Shown piece by piece: positions 1-5,708 of a stretch of DNA of 5,708 nucleotides. The notes beneath the pieces are model-generated. The model ran no database searches. It saw nothing but the letters and a program-made list of their open reading frames with translations, and had not been told where the DNA came from. Made by a program: the position numbers and the translations under genes. Position 1 is the first letter of the stretch; each line of letters begins with the position of its first letter. Source of the stretch: an uncultured Shinella sp. (lineage in GTDB: Bacteria > Pseudomonadota > Alphaproteobacteria > Rhizobiales > Rhizobiaceae); NCBI GenBank assembly GCA_946481465.1, contig CAMLOC010000276.1, positions 1 through 5,708 of the forward strand. The letters run 5' to 3'.

Positions 1-764
1 ACCTGGTGCTCGGTCTCGACACCAACCTCATCACCGAGGCCAAGGCGACCGGCCTCTTCGAGGCGCATGGCCTTTCGCCGGCCGACCTCACCGTCCCGGG
101 CGGTTTCTCCGACGATACGTTCCTGCCCTACGACTACGGCCATTTCGCCGTCGTCTATGACAGCGAGACGCTGAAAACCCCGCCGACGAGCCTGAAGGAC
201 CTTGTCGAAGGCGACTCGTCGCAAAAAATCGTCATCGAGGACCCGCGCACCTCGACGCCGGGGCTCGGCCTCCTCCTCTGGGTAAAGTCGGTCTATGGCG
301 ACAAGGCGGGCGAGGCCTGGGGCAAGCTCAAGGATCGCGTGCTCACCGTCACGCCCGGCTGGTCGGAGGCCTATGGCCTCTTCACCAAGGGCGAGGCGCC
401 GATGGTGCTGTCCTACACGACCTCGCCGGCCTACCACGTCATCGCGGAGAAGAGCGAGCGCTACAAGGCCGCCGCCTTTTCCGAGGGCCACTACGTGCAG
501 ATCGAGGTCGCCGGCCTGACGCGTACCGCCGACGACAAGGATCTCGCCCGCCAGTTCCTGACCTTCATGACCGGCCCGGAGTTCCAGTCCATCATCCCGG
601 AAACCAACTGGATGATGCCGGCCGCCAAGACGAAGGACCCGTTGCCCGCCGCCTTCGACGCGCTGGTGAAGCCGGAAAAGACCTTCCTGATGCCCTCGGA
701 CGAGGTCGCGGCCAACCGCAAGGCCTGGATCGACGAATGGCTGACGGCGATGAGCGCCAAGTAA
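1..764 (+). CDS. thiB: Thiamine/TPP ABC transporter, periplasmic substrate-binding protein (5' truncated)
   Basis: This is the C-terminal three quarters (about 254 residues) of the periplasmic thiamine-binding protein. It captures thiamine, TMP and TPP and delivers them to the ThiP permease. The reading frame is open from the window edge (first complete codon at base 3) to TAA at 762-764, so the signal peptide and true start lie outside. Visible family hallmarks are the GLDTNL segment near the left edge, GWSEAYGLF (bases 357-383) followed by [10 protein letters not shown], the SEGHY segment, and NWMMP (606-620). The Trp and Tyr residues in these segments match the aromatic residues that stack on thiamine in the E. 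coli protein TbpA. The [13 protein letters not shown] ending is also typical of ThiB. thiP begins one base after the stop, which supports the assignment. The GTG at base 6 is an internal valine codon, not a start. I see no frameshift or unusual composition. Confidence 0.96.
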   Translation, partial: LVLGLDTNLITEAKATGLFEAHGLSPADLTVPGGFSDDTFLPYDYGHFAVVYDSETLKTPPTSLKDLVEGDSSQKIVIEDPRTSTPGLGLLLWVKSVYGDKAGEAWGKLKDRVLTVTPGWSEAYGLFTKGEAPMVLSYTTSPAYHVIAEKSERYKAAAFSEGHYVQIEVAGLTRTADDKDLARQFLTFMTGPEFQSIIPETNWMMPAAKTKDPLPAAFDALVKPEKTFLMPSDEVAANRKAWIDEWLTAMSAK

Positions 765-765
765 C

Positions 766-2391
766 GTGATCTTCGCGCGCGCCGAACGACGGACGCTGCG
801 TGTCGCCGGGGGCCTTGCCCTCGGCACCGTGGTCGCTTTCGTCGGCGCGGCGACGGCCGTGCTTCTTGCCCATGCCGGTCCCGGCGCCGGTGCGCCGCTG
901 TTCGATGCCTATATCGGGCGCGTCGCGCGGTTCACGCTGCTGCAGGCGACGCTCTCGACGCTCCTCTCCCTCCTGCTCGCCATTCCCGTCGCCCGGGCGC
1001 TCGCCCGGCAGCGGGATTTTCCGGGCCGCGTCTGGATCATCCGGCTGTCCGTCGTGCCGCTCGGCCTGCCGGCGCTGGTCGCCGCGCTCGGCGTCGTCGA
1101 GATCTGGGGCCGGCAGGGCGTCGTCAACGACCTCCTGGGGCTTGCCGGGCTGCAGAACCCCGTCAGCGTCTACGGGCTCGCAGGCATTTTGATCGCCCAT
1201 GTCTTCTTCAACCTGCCGCTCGCCGCGCGCTTCCTGCTGGCGGCGCTCGACCGCATTCCGGCGGAATACTGGCTGACCTCGGCCAATCTCGGCATGGGCG
1301 GCGGCGCGGTCTTCCGGCTTATCGAATGGCCGGTGATCCGGCGCGTCCTGCCGGGCATCGCCGGCCTCGTCTTCATGCTCTGCGCGACGAGCTTCACCAT
1401 CGTGCTGACGCTCGGCGGCGGGCCGGCGGCAACGACGATCGAGGTGGCGATCTACCAGGCGCTGCGTTTCGATTTCGACCCCGAGCGCGCCGTGCTGCTC
1501 GCCGTCCTGCAGATCCTCGTCACGGCGAGCCTGCTCTGGTTGATCTCGCTGTTCGGCCGGCCGCCGGAGGAGGGCATGACGGCCGGCCGCGCCATCCGCC
1601 GTTTCGACGGCCGCCGGCGCCGCCTTGCCGATGGCCTCGTCATCCTCCTCTTCGCCCTCTTCACCGCCGCCCCGCTCGCCGCCACCCTCGTCTCGGGCCT
1701 TTCCGCCGATCTCGGCCGGCTGGCGCTCGATCCGCTGCTGCACCGGGCACTCCTCACCAGCCTTGCCATCGCCTTTGCCTCGGCCTGCCTCAGCCTCGCG
1801 ATCGCGTTGCCCATCGTGCTCGTGCCGCGGCTTGCGGAAACGGGCGAGGCCGGCATCGCGACGCGGCTGATGGGCCGCGCATTGCCGGCGGTCGGCTCGC
1901 TCATCCTGCTCGTGCCGCCGGTCGTCGTTGCCACGGGCTGGTTCCTCGTGCTCAGGACCTTCGGCGAGACCGGGCGTTTCGCCCCCGCCGTCGTCACCGT
2001 CCTCAACGCGCTGATGGCGCTGCCCTTCGTCGTGCGCGTGCTGGAGCCAGCTTACAGCACCCATCTTGCGCGCACCGCCCGGCTTGCGCTCAGCCTCGGC
2101 GTCACGGGATTGCATCGCCTGCGATGGATCGACCTGCCGGCCCTCAAGAAGCCGCTGCTCACCGCCTTCGCCTTCGCCATGGCGCTGTCGCTCGGCGATC
2201 TCGGTGCCGTCGCCATCTTCGGCGCGGAAGGGTTCGTCACCCTGCCCTGGCTGCTGTTTTCCCGCATGGCGAGCTATCGTACCGCGGATGCCGCCGGCAT
2301 CGCCCTGCTGCTCGGCACGATATGCCTTCTCCTGACGCTGCCCTCGACGGCAGCGGAGCGCCCGACCGAAAGACAAAGCGCCGATGCCTGA
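766..2391 (+). CDS. thiP: Thiamine/TPP ABC transporter permease (fused two-half permease)
   Basis: Inner-membrane permease of the thiamine importer, 541 residues, close to the roughly 536 of E. coli ThiP. It contains two homologous permease halves in one chain. By eye there are about 12 hydrophobic segments, near residues 12-35, 58-80, 92-113, 136-160, 196-217, 240-263, 287-310, 328-353, 374-396, 405-427, 463-487 and 508-526. Two EAA-type cytoplasmic loops that dock on ThiQ lie around residues 168-199 (LGMGGG then WPVIRRVLP) and 438-468 (LGVTGL then LPALKKPL). The stretch GGGPAATTIEVAIYQAL at 217-233 and HVFFNLPLAARFLL at 145-158 closely resemble the E. coli protein. The GTG start at 766 is one base after thiB's TAA and fits the expected N-terminus. 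No strong Shine-Dalgarno is visible, so ribosomes finishing thiB probably re-initiate here. The last 8 bases overlap thiQ. Confidence 0.97.
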   Translation: MIFARAERRTLRVAGGLALGTVVAFVGAATAVLLAHAGPGAGAPLFDAYIGRVARFTLLQATLSTLLSLLLAIPVARALARQRDFPGRVWIIRLSVVPLGLPALVAALGVVEIWGRQGVVNDLLGLAGLQNPVSVYGLAGILIAHVFFNLPLAARFLLAALDRIPAEYWLTSANLGMGGGAVFRLIEWPVIRRVLPGIAGLVFMLCATSFTIVLTLGGGPAATTIEVAIYQALRFDFDPERAVLLAVLQILVTASLLWLISLFGRPPEEGMTAGRAIRRFDGRRRRLADGLVILLFALFTAAPLAATLVSGLSADLGRLALDPLLHRALLTSLAIAFASACLSLAIALPIVLVPRLAETGEAGIATRLMGRALPAVGSLILLVPPVVVATGWFLVLRTFGETGRFAPAVVTVLNALMALPFVVRVLEPAYSTHLARTARLALSLGVTGLHRLRWIDLPALKKPLLTAFAFAMALSLGDLGAVAIFGAEGFVTLPWLLFSRMASYRTADAAGIALLLGTICLLLTLPSTAAERPTERQSADA

Positions 2392-3103
2392 CCTCGCCAT
2401 CCGCCTCACCGAAGTCACCGTCCGCTTCGAGGAGAAGCGGCTTTCCTTCGACTGCGCCATTCCCGCCGGGGCCGCGGTCGCCGTCACCGGCCCCTCGGGC
2501 GCGGGGAAGTCGACGCTGTTCAACGTCATCGCCGGCTTCCAGGCGCCGGCCTCCGGTGCTGTCCGGCTGCTTGGCGAAGACATGGCGGGGCGGGACCCCG
2601 CCGAACGGCCGGTCTCGATCGTCTTTCAGGACAACAATCTCTTCGCGCACCTGACGATCGCCGACAATGTCGGCCTCGGCATCGATCCCGCGCTGCGGCT
2701 GGATGCGCCGGCACGCCAGCGCGTGTTCGCTGCGCTGGCCCGCGTCGGCCTCGGCGGCTACGAGCGGCGCCTGCCGGGCTCGCTTTCCGGCGGGGAGCGG
2801 CAGCGCGTGGCGCTCGCCCGCGCCCTCGTGCGGCGTCGGCCGATCCTGCTGCTCGACGAACCCTTCGCCGCGCTCGATCCGGCCATGCGGGCGGAGATGG
2901 CGAAACTTCTGGCGGAACTGCGCAGCGAGACGAAGAGCACCATGCTTTTCATCACCCACCAGCCGGAGGACATCCGCCGGCTGGCCGACCGGGTGATGTT
3001 CCTGGAGGCGGGCACGGTCCTTCTCGATGAACCGGCCGACGATTTCCTCTCGAGAAGGGAACCGCTGGCCGTTGCGAAATTCCTCGGCCATTCCGCGCTT
3101 TAG
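2384..3103 (+). CDS. thiQ: Thiamine/TPP ABC transporter ATP-binding protein
   Basis: ATPase subunit (239 residues) that powers thiamine uptake by binding the cytoplasmic loops of ThiP. All nucleotide-binding motifs are present: Walker A GPSGAGKST at 36-44, Q-loop Gln82 in the ThiQ-like stretch FQDNNLFAHLT, signature LSGGE at 134-138, Walker B ILLLDEP at 154-160 with catalytic Glu159, D-loop ALDP at 163-166, and switch His192. The length is close to E. coli ThiQ, so no extra regulatory domain is attached. The ATG at 2384 lies inside the end of thiP (8-base overlap). Its upstream purines (GAAAGAC around 2369-2375) are only a loose Shine-Dalgarno, so coupling to thiP translation is likely. Stop is TAG at 3101-3103. 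Nothing is missing or truncated, and with thiB and thiP it completes the importer. Confidence 0.97.
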   Translation: MPDLAIRLTEVTVRFEEKRLSFDCAIPAGAAVAVTGPSGAGKSTLFNVIAGFQAPASGAVRLLGEDMAGRDPAERPVSIVFQDNNLFAHLTIADNVGLGIDPALRLDAPARQRVFAALARVGLGGYERRLPGSLSGGERQRVALARALVRRRPILLLDEPFAALDPAMRAEMAKLLAELRSETKSTMLFITHQPEDIRRLADRVMFLEAGTVLLDEPADDFLSRREPLAVAKFLGHSAL

Positions 3104-3113
3104 CGGTGCGGCC

Positions 3114-3137
3114 GGCGCGACGCCCCGGCGATGCGCC
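3114..3137 (+). terminator. Weak hairpin after thiQ, possible terminator
   Basis: Ten bases after the thiQ stop, GGCGC (3114-3118) can pair with GCGCC (3133-3137). An inner CGC/GCG pairing (3121-3123 with 3128-3130) closes a CCCG tetraloop, and the two helices are separated by a 2x2 internal loop. The sequence just downstream is ACAATTT, a very poor U tract. In DNA this GC-rich such a hairpin can arise by chance, so it is offered only as a candidate end of the thi transcript. Confidence 0.22.
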
Positions 3138-3198
3138 ACAATTTGGACGCCCCCCTGTGTCACCGGAGCCACAAGGGAAGCGTTTGTCGAATCGGGAG

Positions 3199-3227
3199 TT
3201 GCCGGCCAGGTATGGTGCGTCTATCTC
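3199..3227 (+). promoter_or_regulatory. Candidate sigma-70-type promoter for the M48 protease gene
   Basis: TTGCCG (3199-3204) and TATCTC (3222-3227) are separated by 17 bases. They resemble the alphaproteobacterial housekeeping pattern (TTGAC-like, then CTATAT-like; here the -10 reads CTATCTC). Transcription would begin near 3234 and give a leader of about 60 bases. The matches are partial and no other hexamer pair in the gap is clearly better, so this is a weak proposal. Confidence 0.3.
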
Positions 3228-3282
3228 ATCCATTCGAGGACCCGGTTCGGGCTATGGGCAAGAGATATGGCGAGAGCAATGC

Positions 3283-3286
3283 AGGA
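3283..3286 (+). promoter_or_regulatory. Ribosome binding site that decides the M48 protease start
   Basis: AGGA lies 7 bases before the ATG at 3294, which is ideal spacing. The in-frame ATGs at 3267 and 3279 have only GAG-type purines in front (AGAG, GAGAG). The 3294 start also gives a clean lipoprotein signal peptide, so it is preferred. Confidence 0.6.
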
Positions 3287-3293
3287 CGCTGCA

Positions 3294-4772
3294 ATGGTAC
3301 GCGGGCGCCGGGTTTCAAAACCCGTTGCGGCGCTGGTGCTTGCCGGCATGCTGCTTTCCGGCTGCCAGTCGATCATCGAGCAGACCTATGAGCCGACGAT
3401 CTCGCCCTCCTCCAATCCGCAGATCGTCGAGGAGGTGCAGAAGAACGACCCGCGCGCCCAGATGGGCGCCCGCGAGCACCCGCGCATCGTCGCAAGCTAC
3501 GGCGGCGAATACAAGGACGCCAAGACCGAGCGGCTGGTCGCGCGCATTGCCGGCGCGCTGACGCTGGTTTCGGAAAACCCGAACCAGTCCTACCGCATCA
3601 CCATCCTGAACTCGCCGGCGATCAACGCCTTCGCGCTGCCGGGCGGCTATCTCTATGTCACACGCGGCCTGCTGGCGCTTGCCAACGACGCTTCGGAAGT
3701 CGCTGCCGTGCTGTCGCACGAGATGGCGCACGTCACCGCCAACCACGGCATCGAGCGCCAGAAGAAGGAAGAGGCCGAGGTCATCGCGAGCCGCGTCGTG
3801 GCGGAAGTTCTTTCGAGCAACATTGCGGGCAAGCAGGCGCTGGCCCGCGGAAAACTGCGCCTTGCCGCCTTCTCGCGCAACCAGGAGCTCCAGGCCGACG
3901 TCATCGGCGTGCGCATGCTGGGCGAGGCGGGCTACGACCCCTATGCCGCGGCGCGCTTCCTCGATTCCATGGCGGCCTATGCCCGCTTCACCGCCGTCGA
4001 TCCCGATTCCGACCAGAGCCTCGACTTCCTGTCGAGCCATCCGAACGCGCCGCAGCGCGTGGAACTGGCGCGCCTGCACGCCCGCGCCTTCGGGGCGGAG
4101 GGCTCGATCGGCGACCGCGGCCGCGACTACTATCTCGCCGGCATCGACGGCCTGCTCTACGGCGACGCGCCGGAGGAGGGCTATGTGCGCGGCCAGACCT
4201 TCCTGCACGGCAAGCTCGGCATCCGCTTCGATGTGCCGGCCGGCTTCCAGATCGACAACAAGGCCGATGCGGTGCTGGCGACGGGACCCGGCGATGTGGC
4301 GATCCGCTTCGACGGCGTCGCCGACAGCCGCAAGCAGGACCTCGTCAACTATATTTCGAGCGGCTGGGTGACCGGCCTGCGGCCGGAGACCATCCGGCCT
4401 GTCACGATCAACGGCCTGGAGGCGGCGACGGCCAAGGCCGCGGCCGACCGCTGGGAGTTCGACGTCACGGTCGTGCGCATCGACGACCAGATCTATCGCT
4501 TCCTCACCGCCGTGCCGATGGGCTCGAAGGCGCTGGAGCCGACGGCAGCGATCCTGAAGGCCTCGTTCCGCAAGCTGACGCCGCCCGAGGTCGCCTCGCT
4601 GAAGCCGCTGCGCGTGCGCGTCGTCACCGCGCGGGCGGGCGATACGATCGCCTCGCTCGCCGGACGGATGATGGGCACGAACCGCAAGCTCGACCTCTTC
4701 CGCCTGATCAACGCGATGACGGCGACAAGCACCATCCGCCCGGGCGAAAAATTCAAGATCATCAGCGAATAG
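3294..4772 (+). CDS. M48-family zinc metalloprotease, lipoprotein with LysM-like C-terminus
   Basis: A 492-residue secreted zinc endopeptidase, probably acting at the periplasmic face of the outer membrane in envelope protein quality control (role inferred from BepA/LoiP-type M48 lipoproteins). Residues 1-24 form a lipoprotein signal: basic n-region (Arg3, Arg5, Arg6, Lys9), hydrophobic core, lipobox LSGC with Cys24. Gln rather than Asp at +2 suggests outer-membrane sorting. The peptidase domain covers about 75-265: NAFALPGGYLYV at 111-122, zinc motif HEMAH at 142-146 with catalytic Glu143, third zinc ligand Glu198 in ELQAD, and SSHPNAPQRV at 247-256. Residues 300-425 form a separate region I cannot name. 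Residues 443-490 look LysM-like (RAGDTIASLA then IRPGEKFKI). There are no TPR repeats as in BepA. The 3294 start is chosen over 3267 or 3279 from the ribosome binding site and signal peptide. It is probably transcribed alone. Frame intact, stop TAG at 4770-4772. Confidence 0.93.
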   Translation: MVRGRRVSKPVAALVLAGMLLSGCQSIIEQTYEPTISPSSNPQIVEEVQKNDPRAQMGAREHPRIVASYGGEYKDAKTERLVARIAGALTLVSENPNQSYRITILNSPAINAFALPGGYLYVTRGLLALANDASEVAAVLSHEMAHVTANHGIERQKKEEAEVIASRVVAEVLSSNIAGKQALARGKLRLAAFSRNQELQADVIGVRMLGEAGYDPYAAARFLDSMAAYARFTAVDPDSDQSLDFLSSHPNAPQRVELARLHARAFGAEGSIGDRGRDYYLAGIDGLLYGDAPEEGYVRGQTFLHGKLGIRFDVPAGFQIDNKADAVLATGPGDVAIRFDGVADSRKQDLVNYISSGWVTGLRPETIRPVTINGLEAATAKAAADRWEFDVTVVRIDDQIYRFLTAVPMGSKALEPTAAILKASFRKLTPPEVASLKPLRVRVVTARAGDTIASLAGRMMGTNRKLDLFRLINAMTATSTIRPGEKFKIISE

Positions 4773-4775
4773 CGC

Positions 4776-4802
4776 AATCCCGGCCGGCAGGGCCGGGATT
4801 TC
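4776..4802. terminator. Perfect inverted repeat between convergent genes, probable bidirectional terminator
   Basis: AATCCCGGCC (4776-4785) and GGCCGGGATT (4791-4800) form a perfect 10-bp stem with a GGCAG loop, starting 4 bases after the M48 stop and ending 16 bases before the rppH stop. On the + strand the stem is followed by TTTCT (4799-4803, overlapping its end), a short U-rich tract. On the - strand the stem is followed by GCGC, with only the TT closing the stem. Its position between tail-to-tail genes fits a shared terminator, more convincing for the M48 transcript than for rppH. Confidence 0.75.
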
Positions 4803-4815
4803 TACAGGGCCGCCC

Positions 4816-5343
4816 TCACGGCGCCAGATGCGCGAAGGCCGCGACGACTTCCTCGTAGACCTTGCGCTTGAAGGGCACGATGAGGTCCGGCAGGTCGCGC
4901 ATCGGCTTCCATTCCCAGGCGTCGAATTCCGCGTCGTGGCCGCCCGGCGGCGGGTTGATTGCGATCTCGTCCTCCGCGCCTTCGAAGCGGAAGGCATACC
5001 AGCGTTGCGTCTGGCCGCGGTACTTGCCCTTGAGGCCGATGCCGATCAAATGGGGGGGCAGGTCGTAATTGATCCAGCGGCCGGCATCGCCGAGCAGCGA
5101 GACGTTGCGGATGCCGGTTTCCTCGTAGAGTTCGCGGTAGGCGGCCTTCAGCGGATCCTCGCCCTTGTCGATGCCACCCTGCGGCATCTGCCAGAGCTGT
5201 GGCGAGCCGTCATATTCGGAATTGCCGACGGGAATCCGCCGGCCCGCCCAGACCTTGTTCTCGGCGTTCAGCACCATGATGCCGACACAGGGGCGGTACG
5301 GCAGGTCCTCGGCCCGAACCACCCTGTCCTTTTCCTTGCCCAT
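4816..5343 (-). CDS. rppH: RNA pyrophosphohydrolase (Nudix hydrolase)
   Basis: Cytoplasmic Nudix enzyme, 175 residues (E. coli RppH has 176). It removes pyrophosphate from the 5' triphosphate or diphosphate end of mRNAs, opening them to RNase E-type decay. Relatives such as Bartonella IalA hydrolyse dinucleoside polyphosphates, so that activity is also possible. The Nudix box GX5EX7REX2EEXG spans 56-77 with metal-binding glutamates Glu71, Glu74 and Glu75. WQMPQGGID precedes it, and [12 protein letters not shown] at 109-120 is characteristic of RppH. Glu139 in AEFDAW matches the distal catalytic Glu of E. coli (Glu120). The end, [11 protein letters not shown], is also family-like. The start at 5343 gives MGKEKDRVV and has AGGAA 7 bases upstream. 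The frame stays open further upstream to 5502, but that part overlaps the deacetylase gene in another frame and is not protein-like. Seven consecutive C (coding strand) at 5052-5058 encode the PPH segment. Confidence 0.95.
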   Translation of the reverse strand: MGKEKDRVVRAEDLPYRPCVGIMVLNAENKVWAGRRIPVGNSEYDGSPQLWQMPQGGIDKGEDPLKAAYRELYEETGIRNVSLLGDAGRWINYDLPPHLIGIGLKGKYRGQTQRWYAFRFEGAEDEIAINPPPGGHDAEFDAWEWKPMRDLPDLIVPFKRKVYEEVVAAFAHLAP

Positions 5344-5350
5344 CGAAAAA

Positions 5351-5355
5351 TTCCT
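5351..5355 (-). promoter_or_regulatory. rppH Shine-Dalgarno overlapping the upstream stop codon
   Basis: On the - strand the sequence reads TAGGAA followed by seven bases and ATG. The TAG stop of the upstream deacetylase gene (5356-5354) shares its last two bases with AGGAA (5355-5351). A ribosome terminating there sits on the rppH initiation region, so the two genes are likely translationally coupled and no separate rppH promoter fits between them. Confidence 0.75.
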
Positions 5356-5708
5356 ATTGTTTGGCGGGAACCGCCGCGAGCGATGCGACGCCGACGATCT
5401 CGATGCCGCGGCCGCCTGCTTCCTCGCACCATTCGCGGATGGCGTCCACACTTTCGTCGAAGGCCGAGGCCATGCCGATCGCCGTGCCGTTGCGCCGGGC
5501 AATGCGCTCGAGTTCGTCGAGCTTCTTCAGGATCGCCTCGCGCGACAGGTCGCCGTCGAGCTGGAGATCGGCAAAGGCATGCGGGGCCTCGACGGCGCCC
5601 GCAAGCGTGCCGGACAGCGACTGCGCCGAACTGCCGTCGTCGAGGAAGAGGAGGCCGCGGCTGGAAATGTCGCGGATGACGGGCTCCAGCGCGTCGGCAT
5701 CGGAGAGG
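5354..5708 (-). CDS. Divergent polysaccharide deacetylase family protein (YibQ-like), C-terminal part
   Basis: Reading leftward from the window edge, a frame is open for 117 codons to TAG at 5356-5354. It starts outside the window. The translation ([18 protein letters not shown], then [60 protein letters not shown]) matches the C-terminal part of the divergent polysaccharide deacetylase family (Polysacc_deac_2, E. coli YibQ): a strand with LDD or LDS, a helix ending in ARRNG, then a final strand before the SL motif. These are exported proteins with a deacetylase-like barrel, assumed to act on an envelope polysaccharide, but the reaction is not established. Where E. coli YibQ has GHPHP after the ARRNG helix, this protein has GMASAF, so a putative active-site His is absent. 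The gene ends 10 bases before rppH and is probably co-transcribed with it. In related genomes I recall a carboxy-terminal protease gene (ctpA) further upstream, which cannot be checked here. Confidence 0.88.
   Translation of the reverse strand, partial: LSDADALEPVIRDISSRGLLFLDDGSSAQSLSGTLAGAVEAPHAFADLQLDGDLSREAILKKLDELERIARRNGTAIGMASAFDESVDAIREWCEEAGGRGIEIVGVASLAAVPAKQ

Larger units (their letters stand above)
3104..3293 (+). other. Intergenic region between thiQ and the M48 protease gene
   Basis: About 190 bases with no convincing gene. The M48 reading frame runs open upstream through this stretch into thiQ, but no start there makes sense. Contents are the weak hairpin at 3114-3137, a run of six C at 3150-3155, a weak promoter candidate at 3199-3227 and the ribosome binding site at 3283-3286. 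I see no riboswitch, tRNA or recognisable operator. Confidence 0.6.

Noticed and set aside
592..2583. A 663-codon open frame on the - strand antisense to thiB, thiP and the start of thiQ
   Set aside because: Its translation is a low-complexity mix of Arg, Glu, Asp, Gly, Gln and Ala with no domain or membrane pattern. It is the expected shadow of GC-rich genes whose third positions avoid stops on the opposite strand. The sense frames are unmistakable ThiB, ThiP and ThiQ.
1326..2654. A 442-codon + strand frame overlapping thiP and thiQ
   Set aside because: The translation is Arg/Pro/Ala-rich without any recognisable domain and conflicts with the thiP and thiQ frames.
3135..3175. GCCACAA occurring twice about 35 bases apart in the intergenic region, considered as a regulator binding repeat
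   Set aside because: Seven bases with one repeat is within chance, and it matches no operator I know.
3027..3293. N-terminal extension of the M48 protein starting inside thiQ
   Set aside because: It would overlap thiQ by 77 bases, lacks a ribosome binding site worth noting, and would put about 89 unrelated residues before a standard lipoprotein signal.
3315..4997. A 560-codon open frame on the - strand antisense to the M48 protease gene and running into rppH
   Set aside because: Same shadow pattern, rich in Arg, Ala, Glu and Asp. It crosses the convergent terminator and overlaps two well-supported genes.
5344..5502. N-terminal extension of RppH up to base 5502
   Set aside because: These codons overlap the deacetylase gene in a different frame and give Arg/Ser/Ala-rich sequence. 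The ATG at 5343 has an ideal Shine-Dalgarno and the expected RppH length.
4828..5679. A 283-codon + strand frame opposite rppH and the deacetylase gene
   Set aside because: It is antisense to two recognisable proteins, has no family resemblance, and its tail becomes Arg-rich low-complexity sequence.

Overview
The window is a compact, high-GC stretch of an alphaproteobacterial chromosome, most likely Rhizobiaceae (Rhizobium, Agrobacterium, Ensifer or Shinella type). This placement rests on recalled protein similarity and on the strong preference for G or C at third codon positions. No database search was run. I see no mobile element, CRISPR array, tRNA or rRNA, and nothing that I believe is a previously undescribed system.

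Left part (1-3103, + strand): the thiamine / thiamine pyrophosphate ABC importer in the order thiB (5'-truncated by the window edge), thiP, thiQ. thiB and thiP are one base apart and thiP overlaps thiQ by 8 bases, so this is one transcript with probable translational coupling. The binding protein, the 12-segment fused permease and the ATPase together form a complete importer. The operon's leader, where a TPP riboswitch would be expected, lies outside the window.

Middle (3104-4772, + strand): a roughly 190-base intergenic stretch with one weak hairpin and one weak promoter candidate, then a 492-residue M48-family zinc metalloprotease. It carries a lipoprotein signal peptide and a LysM-like C-terminus and is probably an outer-membrane, periplasm-facing quality-control protease. 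Its end is followed by a perfect 10-bp inverted repeat at 4776-4800, lying between two convergent genes.

Right part (4816-5708, - strand): rppH, a Nudix RNA pyrophosphohydrolase, preceded 10 bases upstream by the 3' end of a divergent polysaccharide deacetylase gene (YibQ-like). That gene is cut by the window edge. Its stop codon shares two bases with the rppH Shine-Dalgarno sequence, so the pair is probably co-transcribed and translationally coupled.

Functionally the window combines vitamin B1 import, envelope protein or peptidoglycan maintenance (M48 lipoprotein, deacetylase-like protein) and initiation of mRNA decay (RppH). The points worth a second look are modest: start-site choice for the M48 protein, its uncharacterised middle and LysM-like C-terminal regions, the stop/Shine-Dalgarno overlap before rppH, and loss of a His-containing motif in the deacetylase-like protein.
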